Of a DNA stretch of 64,000 nucleotides, positions 24,924-33,475 are shown piece after piece (within the stretch, counting starts at the first letter, position 1; every line of letters starts with the position of its first letter). Under the pieces are notes generated by a model. The model saw nothing but the letters and a program-made list of their open reading frames with translations. It was not told where the DNA came from and searched no databases. A program made the position numbers and the translations under genes. The stretch comes from Acidobacteriota bacterium. Its GTDB lineage: Bacteria; Acidobacteriota; Vicinamibacteria; Vicinamibacterales; UBA2999. The stretch is from the NCBI GenBank assembly GCA_030697165.1, contig JAUYQQ010000004.1, forward strand, positions 331,390 to 395,389, read 5' to 3'.

Positions 24924-27017
24924 ATGAAGGTCTACGACGCTGCCAGCATCCGTAACGTGGCCGTGGTGGGGCACGGCGGGTCTGGTAAGACACAACTGGT
25001 CTCGGCCCTGTTGTTCGACACCGGAATGATCAACCGCCTCGGCCTGGTCGACGATGGGACGACCACCACCGACTACGACGAAGAAGAAATCGCCCGCAAG
25101 CACACGCTCTCGGCCAGCCTCGCCTACGCCGAGTGGAACAAGACCAAGATCAACCTGATTGACACGCCCGGCTTCGGCAACTTCTTTGCCGATGCGCGCG
25201 CCGCGCTGCACGTGGCCGACGCCGCGCTGGTGGTGGTCGATGGGGTCGCCGGCGTCGAGGTGCAGACCGAGAAGGCGTGGGCGGTGGCCGAGGAACTGGC
25301 GCTGCCGCGCCTGGTCGTCGTCAACCGCATCGATCGTGACCGCGCTTCGCTCGAACGCACGCTCGAGTCGGTTCGCCAGTCGCTCGGCCGCACCATCATT
25401 CCCATCCAGTTGCCGATTGGCGAAGAGAGGGCGTTCAGCGGCGTGATCGACCTTGTGTCGATGAAGGCCTACACCTTTGCCACCGACGGCTCCGGCAAGA
25501 TGACCGAAGGCGCCGTGCCGGCTGCCCTCGCTGACGCCGCTGCGAGCGCCCGCGATGCCTTGATCGAGATGGTGGCCGAAGCCGACGAGTCGCTGATGGA
25601 AGCGTTCTTCGATGCCGGCACGCTGACGCAGGAACAGTTGCTGAAGGGCCTGGCCACCGCCACGCGCGCAGCGAAGGTCTTCCCGCTGGTGTGCACCTCG
25701 GGCCTGCAGAACATGGGCGTGCAGCCGTTGCTGGACGCGGTGCTCGCATACCTGCCATCGCCGGCCGAACGGCCGTTTACGGCGCTGGCCGGCGGCGAGC
25801 CCGTCTCGCGTGCGGCCGACGAGAAGGCGCCGTACGCCGCCTTCGTGTGGAAGACGGTGGCCGACCAGTTCGCCGGCCGCATCACGATGTTCCGCGTCTA
25901 CCAGGGCGTGCTGAAGGCCGATTCGAGCGTCACCAACGCCACGCAGGACAAGCCCGAGCGGCTGGGCCACCTGATCGTCATGCAGGGCAAGACCGCCACC
26001 AACGTGCCGGAACTGAAGGCCGGCGACCTGGGCGCGGTGGCCAAGCTCAAGGAGACGCGCACCAACGACACGTTGGCCGACAAGGCCGCCGGCATCACCT
26101 TCGCGCCCATGCACTTCCCCGAGCCGGTGTTGTCGTATGCCATTGAACCGAAGAGCCGCGGTGACGAAGACAAGATCAGCACCGCCATGCACCGGCTCGA
26201 AGAGGAAGACGGCACCATCCGCTACCAGCGCGATCCGCAAACGCACGAACTGCTGCTCGCCGGCCAGGGACAGTTGCATATTGAAGTGACGGTCGCGAAA
26301 CTGAAGCGGCGCTTCGGCGTCGATGTCGTCCTGAAACCGCCCCGCATTCCCTATCGCGAGACCATCACCGCCCGGGTCGAAGCGCACGGCCGGCACAAGA
26401 AGCAGACCGGCGGCCACGGCCAGTTCGGCGACTGCAAGATCCGCATGGAGCCGCTGCCGCGCGGCAGCGAGTTCGAGTTCGTCAACGAGACGTTCGGCGG
26501 CTCGATCCCGAGGCAGTTCATCCCGGCCGTGGAGAAAGGGATCCAGGAATCACGGCTGCGCGGCTATCTCGCCGGCTACCCAGTGGTCGACTTCCGCGTC
26601 GTCCTCTACGACGGCTCGTACCACGACGTCGACTCGAACGAGCTGTCGTTCAAGACCGCCGGCTGGCTGGCGTTCAAGGACGCCATGTCGAAGGCGCATC
26701 CGGTGCTGCTCGAGCCGGTGATGAACGTGGAGATCTACGCGCCCGGCGATCACGCCGGCGACCTGATGGGCGACCTGAACGGCCGGCGGGGGCGCATTTC
26801 CGGTATGGAAGCCAAGGGCCTGACCACCGTGATCAAGGCGCAGGTGCCGATGTCGGAGATGCTGACCTACGAGCAGCACCTGACGTCGGTGACCGGCGGC
26901 CGGGGCTCGTACCACATGGAGTATTCGCACTACGACGAGGTGCCGGCAGTGATGCAGCAGAAGATCGTGGCCACGGCCAAGGCGGCCGGACACCACGTCG
27001 CGGAGGAGCCTTCGTAA
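24924..27017 (+). CDS. EF-G-like GTPase paralogue
   Basis: 697 residues with all EF-G domains: G domain, domain II, and domains III-V with GDLMGDLNGRRGRISGM. The nucleotide site is atypical: P-loop GHGGSGKT (canonical [11 protein letters not shown]; compare the true fusA at 44449), DTPG kept, and NRID in place of NKxD. Such proteins (EF-G-2/FusA2 type) occur beside a standard EF-G in many bacteria; the role in translocation or recycling is unclear. GGGAGGG is 8 bases before the ATG. Confidence 0.9.
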   Translation: MKVYDAASIRNVAVVGHGGSGKTQLVSALLFDTGMINRLGLVDDGTTTTDYDEEEIARKHTLSASLAYAEWNKTKINLIDTPGFGNFFADARAALHVADAALVVVDGVAGVEVQTEKAWAVAEELALPRLVVVNRIDRDRASLERTLESVRQSLGRTIIPIQLPIGEERAFSGVIDLVSMKAYTFATDGSGKMTEGAVPAALADAAASARDALIEMVAEADESLMEAFFDAGTLTQEQLLKGLATATRAAKVFPLVCTSGLQNMGVQPLLDAVLAYLPSPAERPFTALAGGEPVSRAADEKAPYAAFVWKTVADQFAGRITMFRVYQGVLKADSSVTNATQDKPERLGHLIVMQGKTATNVPELKAGDLGAVAKLKETRTNDTLADKAAGITFAPMHFPEPVLSYAIEPKSRGDEDKISTAMHRLEEEDGTIRYQRDPQTHELLLAGQGQLHIEVTVAKLKRRFGVDVVLKPPRIPYRETITARVEAHGRHKKQTGGHGQFGDCKIRMEPLPRGSEFEFVNETFGGSIPRQFIPAVEKGIQESRLRGYLAGYPVVDFRVVLYDGSYHDVDSNELSFKTAGWLAFKDAMSKAHPVLLEPVMNVEIYAPGDHAGDLMGDLNGRRGRISGMEAKGLTTVIKAQVPMSEMLTYEQHLTSVTGGRGSYHMEYSHYDEVPAVMQQKIVATAKAAGHHVAEEPS

Positions 27018-27020
27018 GGG

Positions 27021-27611
27021 TTACGCCTTGAGCGACACGCCCAGGTCGTGAATCAGGCCATCCTGCAGGCCGTAGATCCAGCCGTGCAACTCGAGCGGCT
27101 GGTCGCGGCGCCACGCGTCCTGGACGATGGTGGTGCGGGCGATGTTGCGCACCTGCTCCATCACGTTGAGCTCGGCCAGGCGGTTGATACGCGCGTCGAC
27201 GTCGGCCAGGCCCAGCAACTCGGCCTGGTGCGCATGCTGCACGTCCTGGACGTGCTGCAGCCAGTTGTCGATCAGCCCGTGCGCGGTGCCGTCGAGGGCA
27301 GCGCGAACCCCGCCGCAGCCGTAGTGGCCGCAAACGATGACGTGCCTGACTTTTAACATGTCGACCGCATACTGCAGCACCGACAGGCAATTGACGTCGG
27401 TGTGGACGACGACGTTGGCGACGTTGCGGTGCACGAACAACTCGCCAGGATCCAGGCCGACGATTTCGTTAGCCGGCACCCGGCTGTCCGAGCAGCCGAT
27501 CCACAAGAATTTTGGAGCCTGCTGGCCGGCAAGCCGGGCGAAAAACCCGGGGTCTGACTTGACCCGATCGGCGGCCCAGGCGCGGTTCTTGGCAAGCAGC
27601 GTCGTCGGCAT
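27021..27611 (-). CDS. beta-class carbonic anhydrase
   Basis: 196 residues from the ATG at 27611 (an open frame reaches 27644 but would overlap the methyltransferase). Zinc ligands are visible as CSDSR and CGHYGCGG, about 50 residues apart, with the Asp-Arg dyad of the beta class. It interconverts CO2 and bicarbonate in the cytoplasm. It converges on the EF-G paralogue, 3 bases apart, and lies 11 bases after the methyltransferase on the same strand. Confidence 0.93.
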   Translation of the reverse strand: MPTTLLAKNRAWAADRVKSDPGFFARLAGQQAPKFLWIGCSDSRVPANEIVGLDPGELFVHRNVANVVVHTDVNCLSVLQYAVDMLKVRHVIVCGHYGCGGVRAALDGTAHGLIDNWLQHVQDVQHAHQAELLGLADVDARINRLAELNVMEQVRNIARTTIVQDAWRRDQPLELHGWIYGLQDGLIHDLGVSLKA

Positions 27612-27622
27612 CGGCCCCCAGT

Positions 27623-28276
27623 TTACCGTCGTCTCGCCACCCACGTCGTCATCGACCGTTGGTCGTGGACGACGGTGGTCTTGATGGGGTCGAGCAGGTC
27701 GCCGCCCAGGCGGGCGGTCCAGTCGAGGATGGTATCTGCGTCGACGAGGTAGCGGTTGGAGCCGTCCGGCAAGCGGTAGCGGTTATTACCAAGGGGGCGC
27801 ACCTGGTCGGCCACCCCGATGGTGGACGCCAGCCGTGCGAAGAACAGCCCACCCGGCTTGAGCACCCGCCACAGGGCATGAACCATGGCCGCGAAGTGGG
27901 CATCGTCCCGGGCGAAATGCAGCACGGCGCTGGCAATCACGACATCAGCCGAGGCGTCCTCGAACGAGGTGTCTTCGATGGCCTCGTGGCGGAAGTCCGC
28001 GCCAGCATCGGTCCGGTTGAAGCCGGACGCCACAGTACTTGCCAGGACCCGCACCTTCGCAATGGCCTCGGCGCTGGCGTCGTTGCCGAACACCTCGAAA
28101 CCCTGGCGCAGGAGGTAGACCAGGTTGCGCCCGCCGCCGCAGCCGGCGTCGAACACCCGCATGCCCGGGGCAATGCGGCCGCGCAGCAGCTGGTCGAAGA
28201 CGTAGATGTCGATGTCGCCGAATTCCGTACGTAAGGACGCCGGGTTGAATTTCGCGGTATTGGTCACGAAATTCAA
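27623..28276 (-). CDS. SAM-dependent methyltransferase carrying a translated REP insert
   Basis: 217 residues if read from a TTG at 28276; a GTG at 28267 is also possible. There is no ATG, so the true start is uncertain. Class I fold: motif I VFDAGCGGGRNLVYLL, motif II around NDASAEAI, motif IV VVIASAVLHFARDD and a post-motif VLKPGGLFFARL. The target is unknown. Codons for STVASGFNRTDAG between strand 2 and strand 3 come from a REP-like hairpin (28011-28028), evidently tolerated in a surface loop. Its start region overlaps a 19-bp inverted repeat after rplQ. Confidence 0.8.
   Translation of the reverse strand: MNFVTNTAKFNPASLRTEFGDIDIYVFDQLLRGRIAPGMRVFDAGCGGGRNLVYLLRQGFEVFGNDASAEAIAKVRVLASTVASGFNRTDAGADFRHEAIEDTSFEDASADVVIASAVLHFARDDAHFAAMVHALWRVLKPGGLFFARLASTIGVADQVRPLGNNRYRLPDGSNRYLVDADTILDWTARLGGDLLDPIKTTVVHDQRSMTTWVARRR
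28011..28036. repeat. REP-like hairpin inside methyltransferase coding sequence
   Basis: GTCCGGTTGAAGCCGGAC followed by GCCACAGTA, matching the family core and flank seen at 18938, 51646 and 56135. On the coding strand it is in frame and encodes TVASGFNRT. Confidence 0.85.
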
Positions 28277-28285
28277 CCCGGCGTC
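28236..28285 (-). terminator. 19-bp perfect inverted repeat after rplQ, overlapping next start
   Basis: Arms GACGCCGGGTTGAATTTCG and its exact complement at 28236-28254 and 28267-28285, loop 12 bases. It begins 14 bases after the rplQ stop and is the best candidate for the end of the alpha operon, although no T-run follows. Both possible starts of the methyltransferase lie within it. Confidence 0.6.
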
Positions 28286-28299
28286 TTGGTCGGACTCGG

Positions 28300-28911
28300 T
28301 TAGGCGCCGCCGGCCTTGCGGGGCGTCGAGGTCTGCTTCTTGCCACGAGCCGGCTTGCTCGCCTTCGTCTTGGGCCCGCCGTCGCCCTTGTTCTTCTGGC
28401 CGCCGCCGATGCTCTTGGCCGCGGCCTTGAGGCGCTCGCCCACGCTCTTCTGCGACTTCGGCTGTTCACCGGCCGCCGCGGCCTCTTCGGCCGCCTTCTT
28501 CTCGGCTTCGGCCTTCTTGGGGTCGAACTCGCTGCCGAGCAGTTCGATCTGCGCGATCTCCGCTGCGTCGCCGCGGCGGTGACCGAGCTTGAGGATGCGG
28601 GTGTAGCCACCCGGGCGATCCATGAACCGGGGCGCCAGCACGTCGAACAGCTTGGTGACCACGGTTTCGTTGAGGACGTCACGCATCACCAGGCGGCGCG
28701 CCGACAGCGACACACCCTTGGGGTCGTTCGCCTTGACGCCGCGCTTGGCAATCGTGATCAGCCGTTCCACGTAGGGGCGCAACTCCTTCGCCTTCGGAAC
28801 GGTGGTTTCAATCCGCTCGTGGCGAAGCAGGGCCTCGGCCTGGTTACGGAGCAGCGCCGTGCGGTGCGCCGTGTCCCGGCCGAGCTTGCGATGTGCATTC
28901 TGGTGACGCAT
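28300..28911 (-). CDS. rplQ: ribosomal protein L17 with long basic tail
   Basis: 203 residues. The first ~125 match L17 (MRHQNAHRKLGRDTAHRTAL, then RIETTVPKAKELRPYVERLI); the family is usually about 120-130 residues. The extra ~75 at the C-terminus are Ala-, Lys- and Gly-rich and probably disordered. Last gene of the alpha operon, 6 bases after rpoA. Confidence 0.95.
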   Translation of the reverse strand: MRHQNAHRKLGRDTAHRTALLRNQAEALLRHERIETTVPKAKELRPYVERLITIAKRGVKANDPKGVSLSARRLVMRDVLNETVVTKLFDVLAPRFMDRPGGYTRILKLGHRRGDAAEIAQIELLGSEFDPKKAEAEKKAAEEAAAAGEQPKSQKSVGERLKAAAKSIGGGQKNKGDGGPKTKASKPARGKKQTSTPRKAGGA

Positions 28912-28917
28912 GACTGT

Positions 28918-29895
28918 TTATTCCGCCGCCGCCGAGTCGAGCTTCATGCCGAGGCTCAACCCCATCGACGTCAGGATCTCCTTGATCTCGTTGAGCGACT
29001 TGCGCCCAAAATTCTTGGTCTTCAGCATCTCGGTTTCGGTCTTGCCCACCAGCTCGCGGATGGTCCGGATGTTGGCGTTCTTGAGGCAGTTGTACGACCG
29101 CACCGACAGTTCGAGCTCTTCGACGCTCTTGTCGAGATGCTCGTTGGTGACGCCGACGCGCGGCGTTTCCGCGCCCGCTTCCGACGATTCGTCATCGGCC
29201 TCATCGAGGCTGACGAAGATGTTCAGGTGGTCGCGGATCAGCTTGGCCGACAGCGACACGGCGTCGCGCGGCGTGACCGAGCCGTTGGTCCACACTTCGA
29301 TGGTGAGCTTGTCGTAGTCGGTGGTCTGGCCGATGCGCGCGCCCTCGACCAGGTAGTTCACTTTCTTGACCGGCGAGTGGACCGAGTCGATCGGGATCCA
29401 GCCAATGCCGAGATCCTCGTCGAAGTTGCGGTCGGCCGAGACGTAGCCGCGGCCGCGCTTGACGCGCAGCTGCATGTGCAGCTTGCCGCCCTCGGCGATG
29501 GTCGCAATCACGGCATCCGGTTCCAGGATTTCGATGTCGGCGTCGGCTTCGATGTCCGAGGCGCGGACCGGGCCCGGCTTGTCCTTCCGCAGCGTCAGCG
29601 TCTTGGTGTAGTCGACGTGACAGGTCAGCGGCAGCTGCTTCAGGTTGAGGATGATGTCGGTCGCGTCCTCGACCACGCCCTTGATCGGCGAGAACTCGTG
29701 GAGCACGCCGTCAATCTGCACGGCGGTGATGGCCGAACCCTCGATCGACGACAGCAGCACGCGGCGCAGGGCGTTGCCGACAGTGGTGCCGAAGCCGCGC
29801 TCGAAGGGCTGCGCGTAGAAGCGGCCGAACCGATCGGTCAGCGTCTCGCGTTCGAACTCGAGGCGCTTGGGGCGCTGAAAACCTTTCCACAACAT
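28918..29895 (-). CDS. rpoA: RNA polymerase alpha subunit
   Basis: 325 residues. The N-terminal dimerisation domain (about 1-230) begins [15 protein letters not shown] and contains [21 protein letters not shown]; an acidic linker follows, then the C-terminal domain with helix-hairpin-helix [20 protein letters not shown] and [13 protein letters not shown]. It binds the beta subunits and, through the C-terminal domain, UP elements and activators. In the expected alpha-operon place between rpsD and rplQ. Confidence 0.98.
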   Translation of the reverse strand: MLWKGFQRPKRLEFERETLTDRFGRFYAQPFERGFGTTVGNALRRVLLSSIEGSAITAVQIDGVLHEFSPIKGVVEDATDIILNLKQLPLTCHVDYTKTLTLRKDKPGPVRASDIEADADIEILEPDAVIATIAEGGKLHMQLRVKRGRGYVSADRNFDEDLGIGWIPIDSVHSPVKKVNYLVEGARIGQTTDYDKLTIEVWTNGSVTPRDAVSLSAKLIRDHLNIFVSLDEADDESSEAGAETPRVGVTNEHLDKSVEELELSVRSYNCLKNANIRTIRELVGKTETEMLKTKNFGRKSLNEIKEILTSMGLSLGMKLDSAAAE

Positions 29896-30008
29896 GGGAT
29901 CTCTTCCTTTTCGCTACGGGCCAACAGTCTTGGCCACCAGGCCTGCGGGTAATGACCACGCTCGCTCGCTGCAGGCCTGAAAAGCTGCTGGAGCGCGGCT
30001 TGCGAATA

Positions 30009-30035
30009 GGCGACGGCTGAAGCCGTCGCCCTCCG
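30009..30035. repeat. intergenic hairpin of the GGAGGGCG family (rpsD-rpoA gap)
   Basis: GGCGACGGCTGAAGCCGTCGCC followed by CTCC; on the minus strand it reads GGAGGGCGACGGCTTCAGCC. It lies in the 145-base gap between rpsD and rpoA, which also has a second inverted repeat CAGGCCTGC...GCAGGCCTG (29938-29979) and no gene. Similar elements are at 31636 and 43343. Confidence 0.7.
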
Positions 30036-30040
30036 AACGA

Positions 30041-30670
30041 TTACTTGCTGTAGAGCTCGACGATGAGCTGTTCCTGCACGGGCAGGTTGATCTGTTCGCG
30101 GGTCGGCATGCTGACAACCTTGCCGCCCATCTCGCCCTCGAGCGAGAGCCACTCGGGAACGCCCCGGCCCTTCACTTCTTCGGTGGCGTGGATGATGGTC
30201 GTGTTGGCGCGGCTGCCCTCGCGGACCTGCACGGTGTCGCCGGCCTTCAGCGAGTACGACGGAATGTCGACCTTCTTGCCGTTGACCAGGAAGTGGCCGT
30301 GGCGAACCAGCTGGCGCGCCTGGGCGCGCGAGGTGCCCAGGCCCATGCGGTAGACCACGTTGTCGAGACGGCGCTCGAGCAGCTGCAACAGCGTTTCGCC
30401 GGTGATGCCGCCGCGGGTGCGGTCGGCCTGGGCGAAGTAGCCGCGGAACTGGTCTTCGAGCACGCCGTAAATGCGCTTGACCTTCTGCTTCTCGCGCAAC
30501 TGGACGGCGTAGCCGACCATCTTCGCCTTGCGCAGGCGGCCGTGCTGGCCCGGGGGCATGTTGCGCTTTTCGATCGCGCACTTCTCGGTGTAGCAGCGCT
30601 CGCCCTTGAGGAACAGCTTCATGCCCTCACGGCGGCACAGGCGGCAAACGGGTCCGTTATATCGAGCCAT
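30041..30670 (-). CDS. rpsD: ribosomal protein S4
   Basis: 209 residues, normal length. Zinc-binding (C+) form: Cys9, Cys12, Cys26 and Cys31 at the N-terminus. The S4 RNA-binding domain follows ([33 protein letters not shown]). It nucleates 30S assembly and in many bacteria represses its own operon. Between rpsK and rpoA. Confidence 0.98.
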   Translation of the reverse strand: MARYNGPVCRLCRREGMKLFLKGERCYTEKCAIEKRNMPPGQHGRLRKAKMVGYAVQLREKQKVKRIYGVLEDQFRGYFAQADRTRGGITGETLLQLLERRLDNVVYRMGLGTSRAQARQLVRHGHFLVNGKKVDIPSYSLKAGDTVQVREGSRANTTIIHATEEVKGRGVPEWLSLEGEMGGKVVSMPTREQINLPVQEQLIVELYSK

Positions 30671-30673
30671 AAA

Positions 30674-30694
30674 TCAGTATCCAGTATCCAGTAG
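30674..30694. repeat. 7-base tandem units between rpsK and rpsD
   Basis: TCAGTAT, CCAGTAT, CCAGTAG, then a degenerate CAGTAAT that runs into the stop codon of rpsK (30701-30703). They fill most of the 30-base gap upstream of the rpsD ATG. Confidence 0.8.
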
Positions 30695-30700
30695 CAGTAA

Positions 30701-31129
30701 TCAGACGCGACGGCGCTTGGGCGGCCGGCAGCCGTTGTGCGGGATCGGCGTGACGTCGCGGATCGATCGCACTTCGAGGCCCGCCGTCTGCAGCGCGCGG
30801 ATCGCCGACTCGCGGCCGGAGCCGGGGCCCTTGACCAGCACGTCGCACGAGCGCATGCCGAAGGTCTTGGCGGCGTTGGTGGCGCTGAGCGCGGCCTGGG
30901 TCGCCGCGAACGGCGTGCCCTTGCGCGAGCCCTTGAAGCCAATCGCACCGGCGCTCGACCACGACACCACCGCGCCCTCGGCGTCGGTGATCGTGATCAG
31001 CGTGTTGTTGAACGACGCCTGCACGTGCACGAAGCCGTGGTGGACAATGCGCTTCTCGCCGCGCTTCTTGAACGCCTTTTTCTTCTTGGTCGGGGCTTCC
31101 GCGCCGCCGGGATTCTCTGCTTTGGCCAT
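30701..31129 (-). CDS. rpsK: ribosomal protein S11
   Basis: 142 residues. A basic N-terminal extension (about 20 residues) precedes the S11 core with [15 protein letters not shown] and [15 protein letters not shown], ending [15 protein letters not shown]. Binds 16S rRNA at the platform. Follows rpsM by 3 bases. Confidence 0.98.
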   Translation of the reverse strand: MAKAENPGGAEAPTKKKKAFKKRGEKRIVHHGFVHVQASFNNTLITITDAEGAVVSWSSAGAIGFKGSRKGTPFAATQAALSATNAAKTFGMRSCDVLVKGPGSGRESAIRALQTAGLEVRSIRDVTPIPHNGCRPPKRRRV

Positions 31130-31132
31130 GAT

Positions 31133-31507
31133 TTAAACCGTCTTCTTCTTTGCCACGGCGCCCTTGCGCGGGCCCTTCCGCGTGCGCGCGTTGGTCTTGG
31201 TCCGCTGCCCGCGCAACGGCAGGTTGCGGCGGTGACGGCCGCCACGATAGCTGCCGATCTCGATCAGCCGCTTGATGTTCAAGGAGATCTCCTTGCGGAG
31301 GTCGCCTTCCACGCCGCCCTGGTCTTCGAGGACGCGAGTGATCTTGCGGACGTCGTCTTCGGTGAGGTCCTTCACCCGGACGCTCGGATCGACCTCGGCG
31401 GCCGCCAGCACGACGTTCGCGCGGTGACGGCCGATGCCGAAGATATACGTGAGACCAATCTCAATGCGCTTCGTGCGCGGGAGATCGACACCTGAAATAC
31501 GCGCCAT
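31133..31507 (-). CDS. rpsM: ribosomal protein S13
   Basis: 124 residues: [20 protein letters not shown], helix-two-turn-helix core and the tail [20 protein letters not shown]. Located in the 30S head, contacting tRNA and the 50S. Three bases after rpmJ; first gene of the alpha group. Confidence 0.98.
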   Translation of the reverse strand: MARISGVDLPRTKRIEIGLTYIFGIGRHRANVVLAAAEVDPSVRVKDLTEDDVRKITRVLEDQGGVEGDLRKEISLNIKRLIEIGSYRGGRHRRNLPLRGQRTKTNARTRKGPRKGAVAKKKTV

Positions 31508-31510
31508 GTC

Positions 31511-31624
31511 TTATCCTTGCCGCTGCTTGTGCTTTTGGTTCGCGCAGATCACCCGGACCACCCCTTGGCGGCGGACAATCTTGCACTTAACGCAAATCTT
31601 CTTTACCGAGGCTCTTACTTTCAT
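31511..31624 (-). CDS. rpmJ: ribosomal protein L36
   Basis: 37 residues, too short for many gene callers: [20 protein letters not shown] and on to [11 protein letters not shown]. Zinc ligands Cys11, Cys14, Cys27 and His32 mark the C+ form. It sits in its canonical place between infA and rpsM. A GGAGGGCG-family hairpin lies just upstream. Confidence 0.97.
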   Translation of the reverse strand: MKVRASVKKICVKCKIVRRQGVVRVICANQKHKQRQG

Positions 31625-31635
31625 CGCGCTTCTCC

Positions 31636-31660
31636 GGCGGCCCTAAAGGACCGCCCTCCT
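31636..31660. repeat. intergenic hairpin of the GGAGGGCG family (infA-rpmJ gap)
   Basis: GGCGGCCCTAAAGGACCGCC with one mismatch, followed by CTCCTGGCA. Closely similar to the element at 43343 (GGCAGCAC-TAAA-GTGCCGCC then CTCCTGGCA). Confidence 0.75.
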
Positions 31661-31664
31661 GGCA

Positions 31665-31898
31665 CTACAACTTCTCGACTATCCGTCCGCGGCCTGGGTC
31701 GTTGCTCATGAGCGCGACCCTCACCCGATCCCCTACCAGCACGCGGACGTAATTGCGTCCGACCGGGCTGGCCAGGTGCGCCGTCACCTGGTGCCGTCCC
31801 GCCAGCTCCACTCGCACGAGCTGGCTGGGCAGCAGTTCCATCACCACGCCGTCAGCGGTGTTATCCTTCGACTCGCTCACGTGTTCACGGTCGCTCAC
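31665..31898 (-). CDS. infA: translation initiation factor IF-1
   Basis: 77 residues from GTG at 31898, or 71 from GTG at 31880; the second start (MSESKDNTADGVVMELLPSQ) matches the usual IF-1 length and N-terminus better. The OB fold is clear: VRVELAGRHQVTAHL, NYVRVLVGDRVRVAL, GRGRIVEKL. It blocks the ribosomal A site during initiation. The sequence SPVG replaces the usual SGKMR-like loop. The start region has three copies of a GTGAGCGA-like direct repeat. Between map and rpmJ, as expected. Confidence 0.93.
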   Translation of the reverse strand: MSDREHVSESKDNTADGVVMELLPSQLVRVELAGRHQVTAHLASPVGRNYVRVLVGDRVRVALMSNDPGRGRIVEKL

Positions 31899-31927
31899 AC
31901 GTTCGCTCGCTCAGGACTCACGCCCGT

Positions 31928-32707
31928 CTACGCCGAAGCGCGGTCCTCGAACGCCGCGTCGGGCGGCAACGTCAGCACCCGGCACCCGTGTTCGGTGACG
32001 ACCACCGTGTGCTCGAAGTGCGCGGACAGGGCCTTGTCTTTCGTGACCGCCGTCCAGCCGTCTCCAAGCACCTTCACCGCGGGCTTGCCCGCGTTCACCA
32101 TGGGCTCGATCGCGAGCGCCATGCCTTCCGCCAGCCGCGGACCGCGTCCGGCGGTCCCGTAATTCGGAATCTGCGGCTCCTCGTGGAGCGACGTTCCGAT
32201 GCCGTGGCCCACGAACTCGCGGACCACCGAAAACCCCTGCGCCTCGACGTATGACTGCACCGCGGCGCCAATATCCGAGACCCGGGCGCCGGCCTTGACC
32301 GCCGCCACCGCGCGATCGAGCGCCGTCCTGGTGACATCAAGCAGCCGCTGCGCTTCCGCGCTGACCGCGCCAACCGGCACCGTCACCGCCGAGTCGCCGT
32401 AAAACCCGTCGAGCTTGGCGCCCATGTCGATGGAGATGATGTCCCCTTCGACCAGGGCGCGCGGCGATGGAATGCCGTGCACGACTTCTTCGTTCACCGA
32501 CGCGCAAATCGTCGCCGGGTATCCGTGATACCCCTTGAAGGCCGGCTCGGCGCCCGCTTCGCGCAACCGCTGTTCCGCGATCGCATCGAGGTCAGCGGTG
32601 GTCACGCCCGGCCGCACCGCCGCCGACAGTTCCTTCAGCACGCGCGCCACGAGGGCGTTCACGCGCGCCAGCTTCTCGATCTCCGCCGCCGATCGGCAGA
32701 CAATCAC
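31928..32707 (-). CDS. map: methionine aminopeptidase
   Basis: 259 residues from the GTG at 32707, which overlaps the adk stop (GTGA). The frame stays open to 33079 but that part overlaps adk. Metal ligands are recognisable in IISIDMGAKLDGFYGDSAVT (two Asp), VGHGIGTSLHEEPQIPNY (His), LAIEPM (Glu) and the late HFEHTVVV. It removes initiator Met from new proteins. Typical spc-operon position. Confidence 0.97.
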   Translation of the reverse strand: MIVCRSAAEIEKLARVNALVARVLKELSAAVRPGVTTADLDAIAEQRLREAGAEPAFKGYHGYPATICASVNEEVVHGIPSPRALVEGDIISIDMGAKLDGFYGDSAVTVPVGAVSAEAQRLLDVTRTALDRAVAAVKAGARVSDIGAAVQSYVEAQGFSVVREFVGHGIGTSLHEEPQIPNYGTAGRGPRLAEGMALAIEPMVNAGKPAVKVLGDGWTAVTKDKALSAHFEHTVVVTEHGCRVLTLPPDAAFEDRASA

Positions 32708-33474
32708 GCCTGCGCCCCGTTCTTCGGCCGTGCGCCCCGGGGCGAGACGTCTTCGCCGCCCAGCTTCTGGGCCACCATGCTCGGCAACTGCGCCGCCGAC
32801 AGGCCCAGTGCCGAGGCCACCGCGCCGACCAGCGCCTCGCGCACCTGCTCGGGCGATTGCAGCCCGTCGATCACGCGGAACGTCGGCCGCGCGCTGTAGT
32901 ACTCGATCATCGGGCGCGTATCGCGCCAGTAGATCTTCAACCGTTCCCGCACCACCGCTTCCGAGTCGTCCGAACGCGCCACCCACTTCGGGCCGATACT
33001 CCGGCACCGTTCGGTGTTCTGGCACAGGTCCGACAGCGTGTCGGCCTTGGTCTCGAACGCGTCGGCGTTGGCGCCGCAATCGTCACAGACCCGCCGGCCG
33101 CGGACCCGCCGCACCAGCTCTTCGTCCGGCACCTGGATCTCGACGCAAATCACCGGTCCCCGCGCCGCCGTAATCTCATCCAGCGCACCGGCCTGCGTGG
33201 CGGTGCGCGGAAAGCCGTCGAGCACGAACCCGGCCTGCGCGTCCGGAAGCATCAGCCGCTCGCGGACGATGCCGATGATCAGGTCGTCGCCGACCAGCTC
33301 GCCGCGTTCCATCACCGCTTTCACGGCGCGGCCCAACTCCGAATCGCTGTGCACCGCTTCGCGCAGGATGTCCCCGGTCGACACCTTGGGAATCCCATGT
33401 TCGCGGGCAAACCGCTCTGCCTGCGTGCCCTTACCCGCTCCCGGCGGGCCAAGCATCACGAGGTTCAACGCCAC
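32704..33474 (-). CDS. adk: adenylate kinase with C-terminal extension
   Basis: 256 residues; the usual length is about 215. P-loop GPPGAGKGTQ (residues 9-18), NMP-binding part STGDILREAV, and GFVLDGFPRT. The LID domain keeps cysteines (CDDCG and further Cys near DLC and ERC), consistent with zinc binding. The last ~40 residues are an unusual tail (ASALGLSAAQLPSMVAQKL and a basic end). It interconverts ATP+AMP and 2 ADP. One base after secY. Confidence 0.97.
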   Translation of the reverse strand: MALNLVMLGPPGAGKGTQAERFAREHGIPKVSTGDILREAVHSDSELGRAVKAVMERGELVGDDLIIGIVRERLMLPDAQAGFVLDGFPRTATQAGALDEITAARGPVICVEIQVPDEELVRRVRGRRVCDDCGANADAFETKADTLSDLCQNTERCRSIGPKWVARSDDSEAVVRERLKIYWRDTRPMIEYYSARPTFRVIDGLQSPEQVREALVGAVASALGLSAAQLPSMVAQKLGGEDVSPRGARPKNGAQA

Positions 33475-33475
33475 G

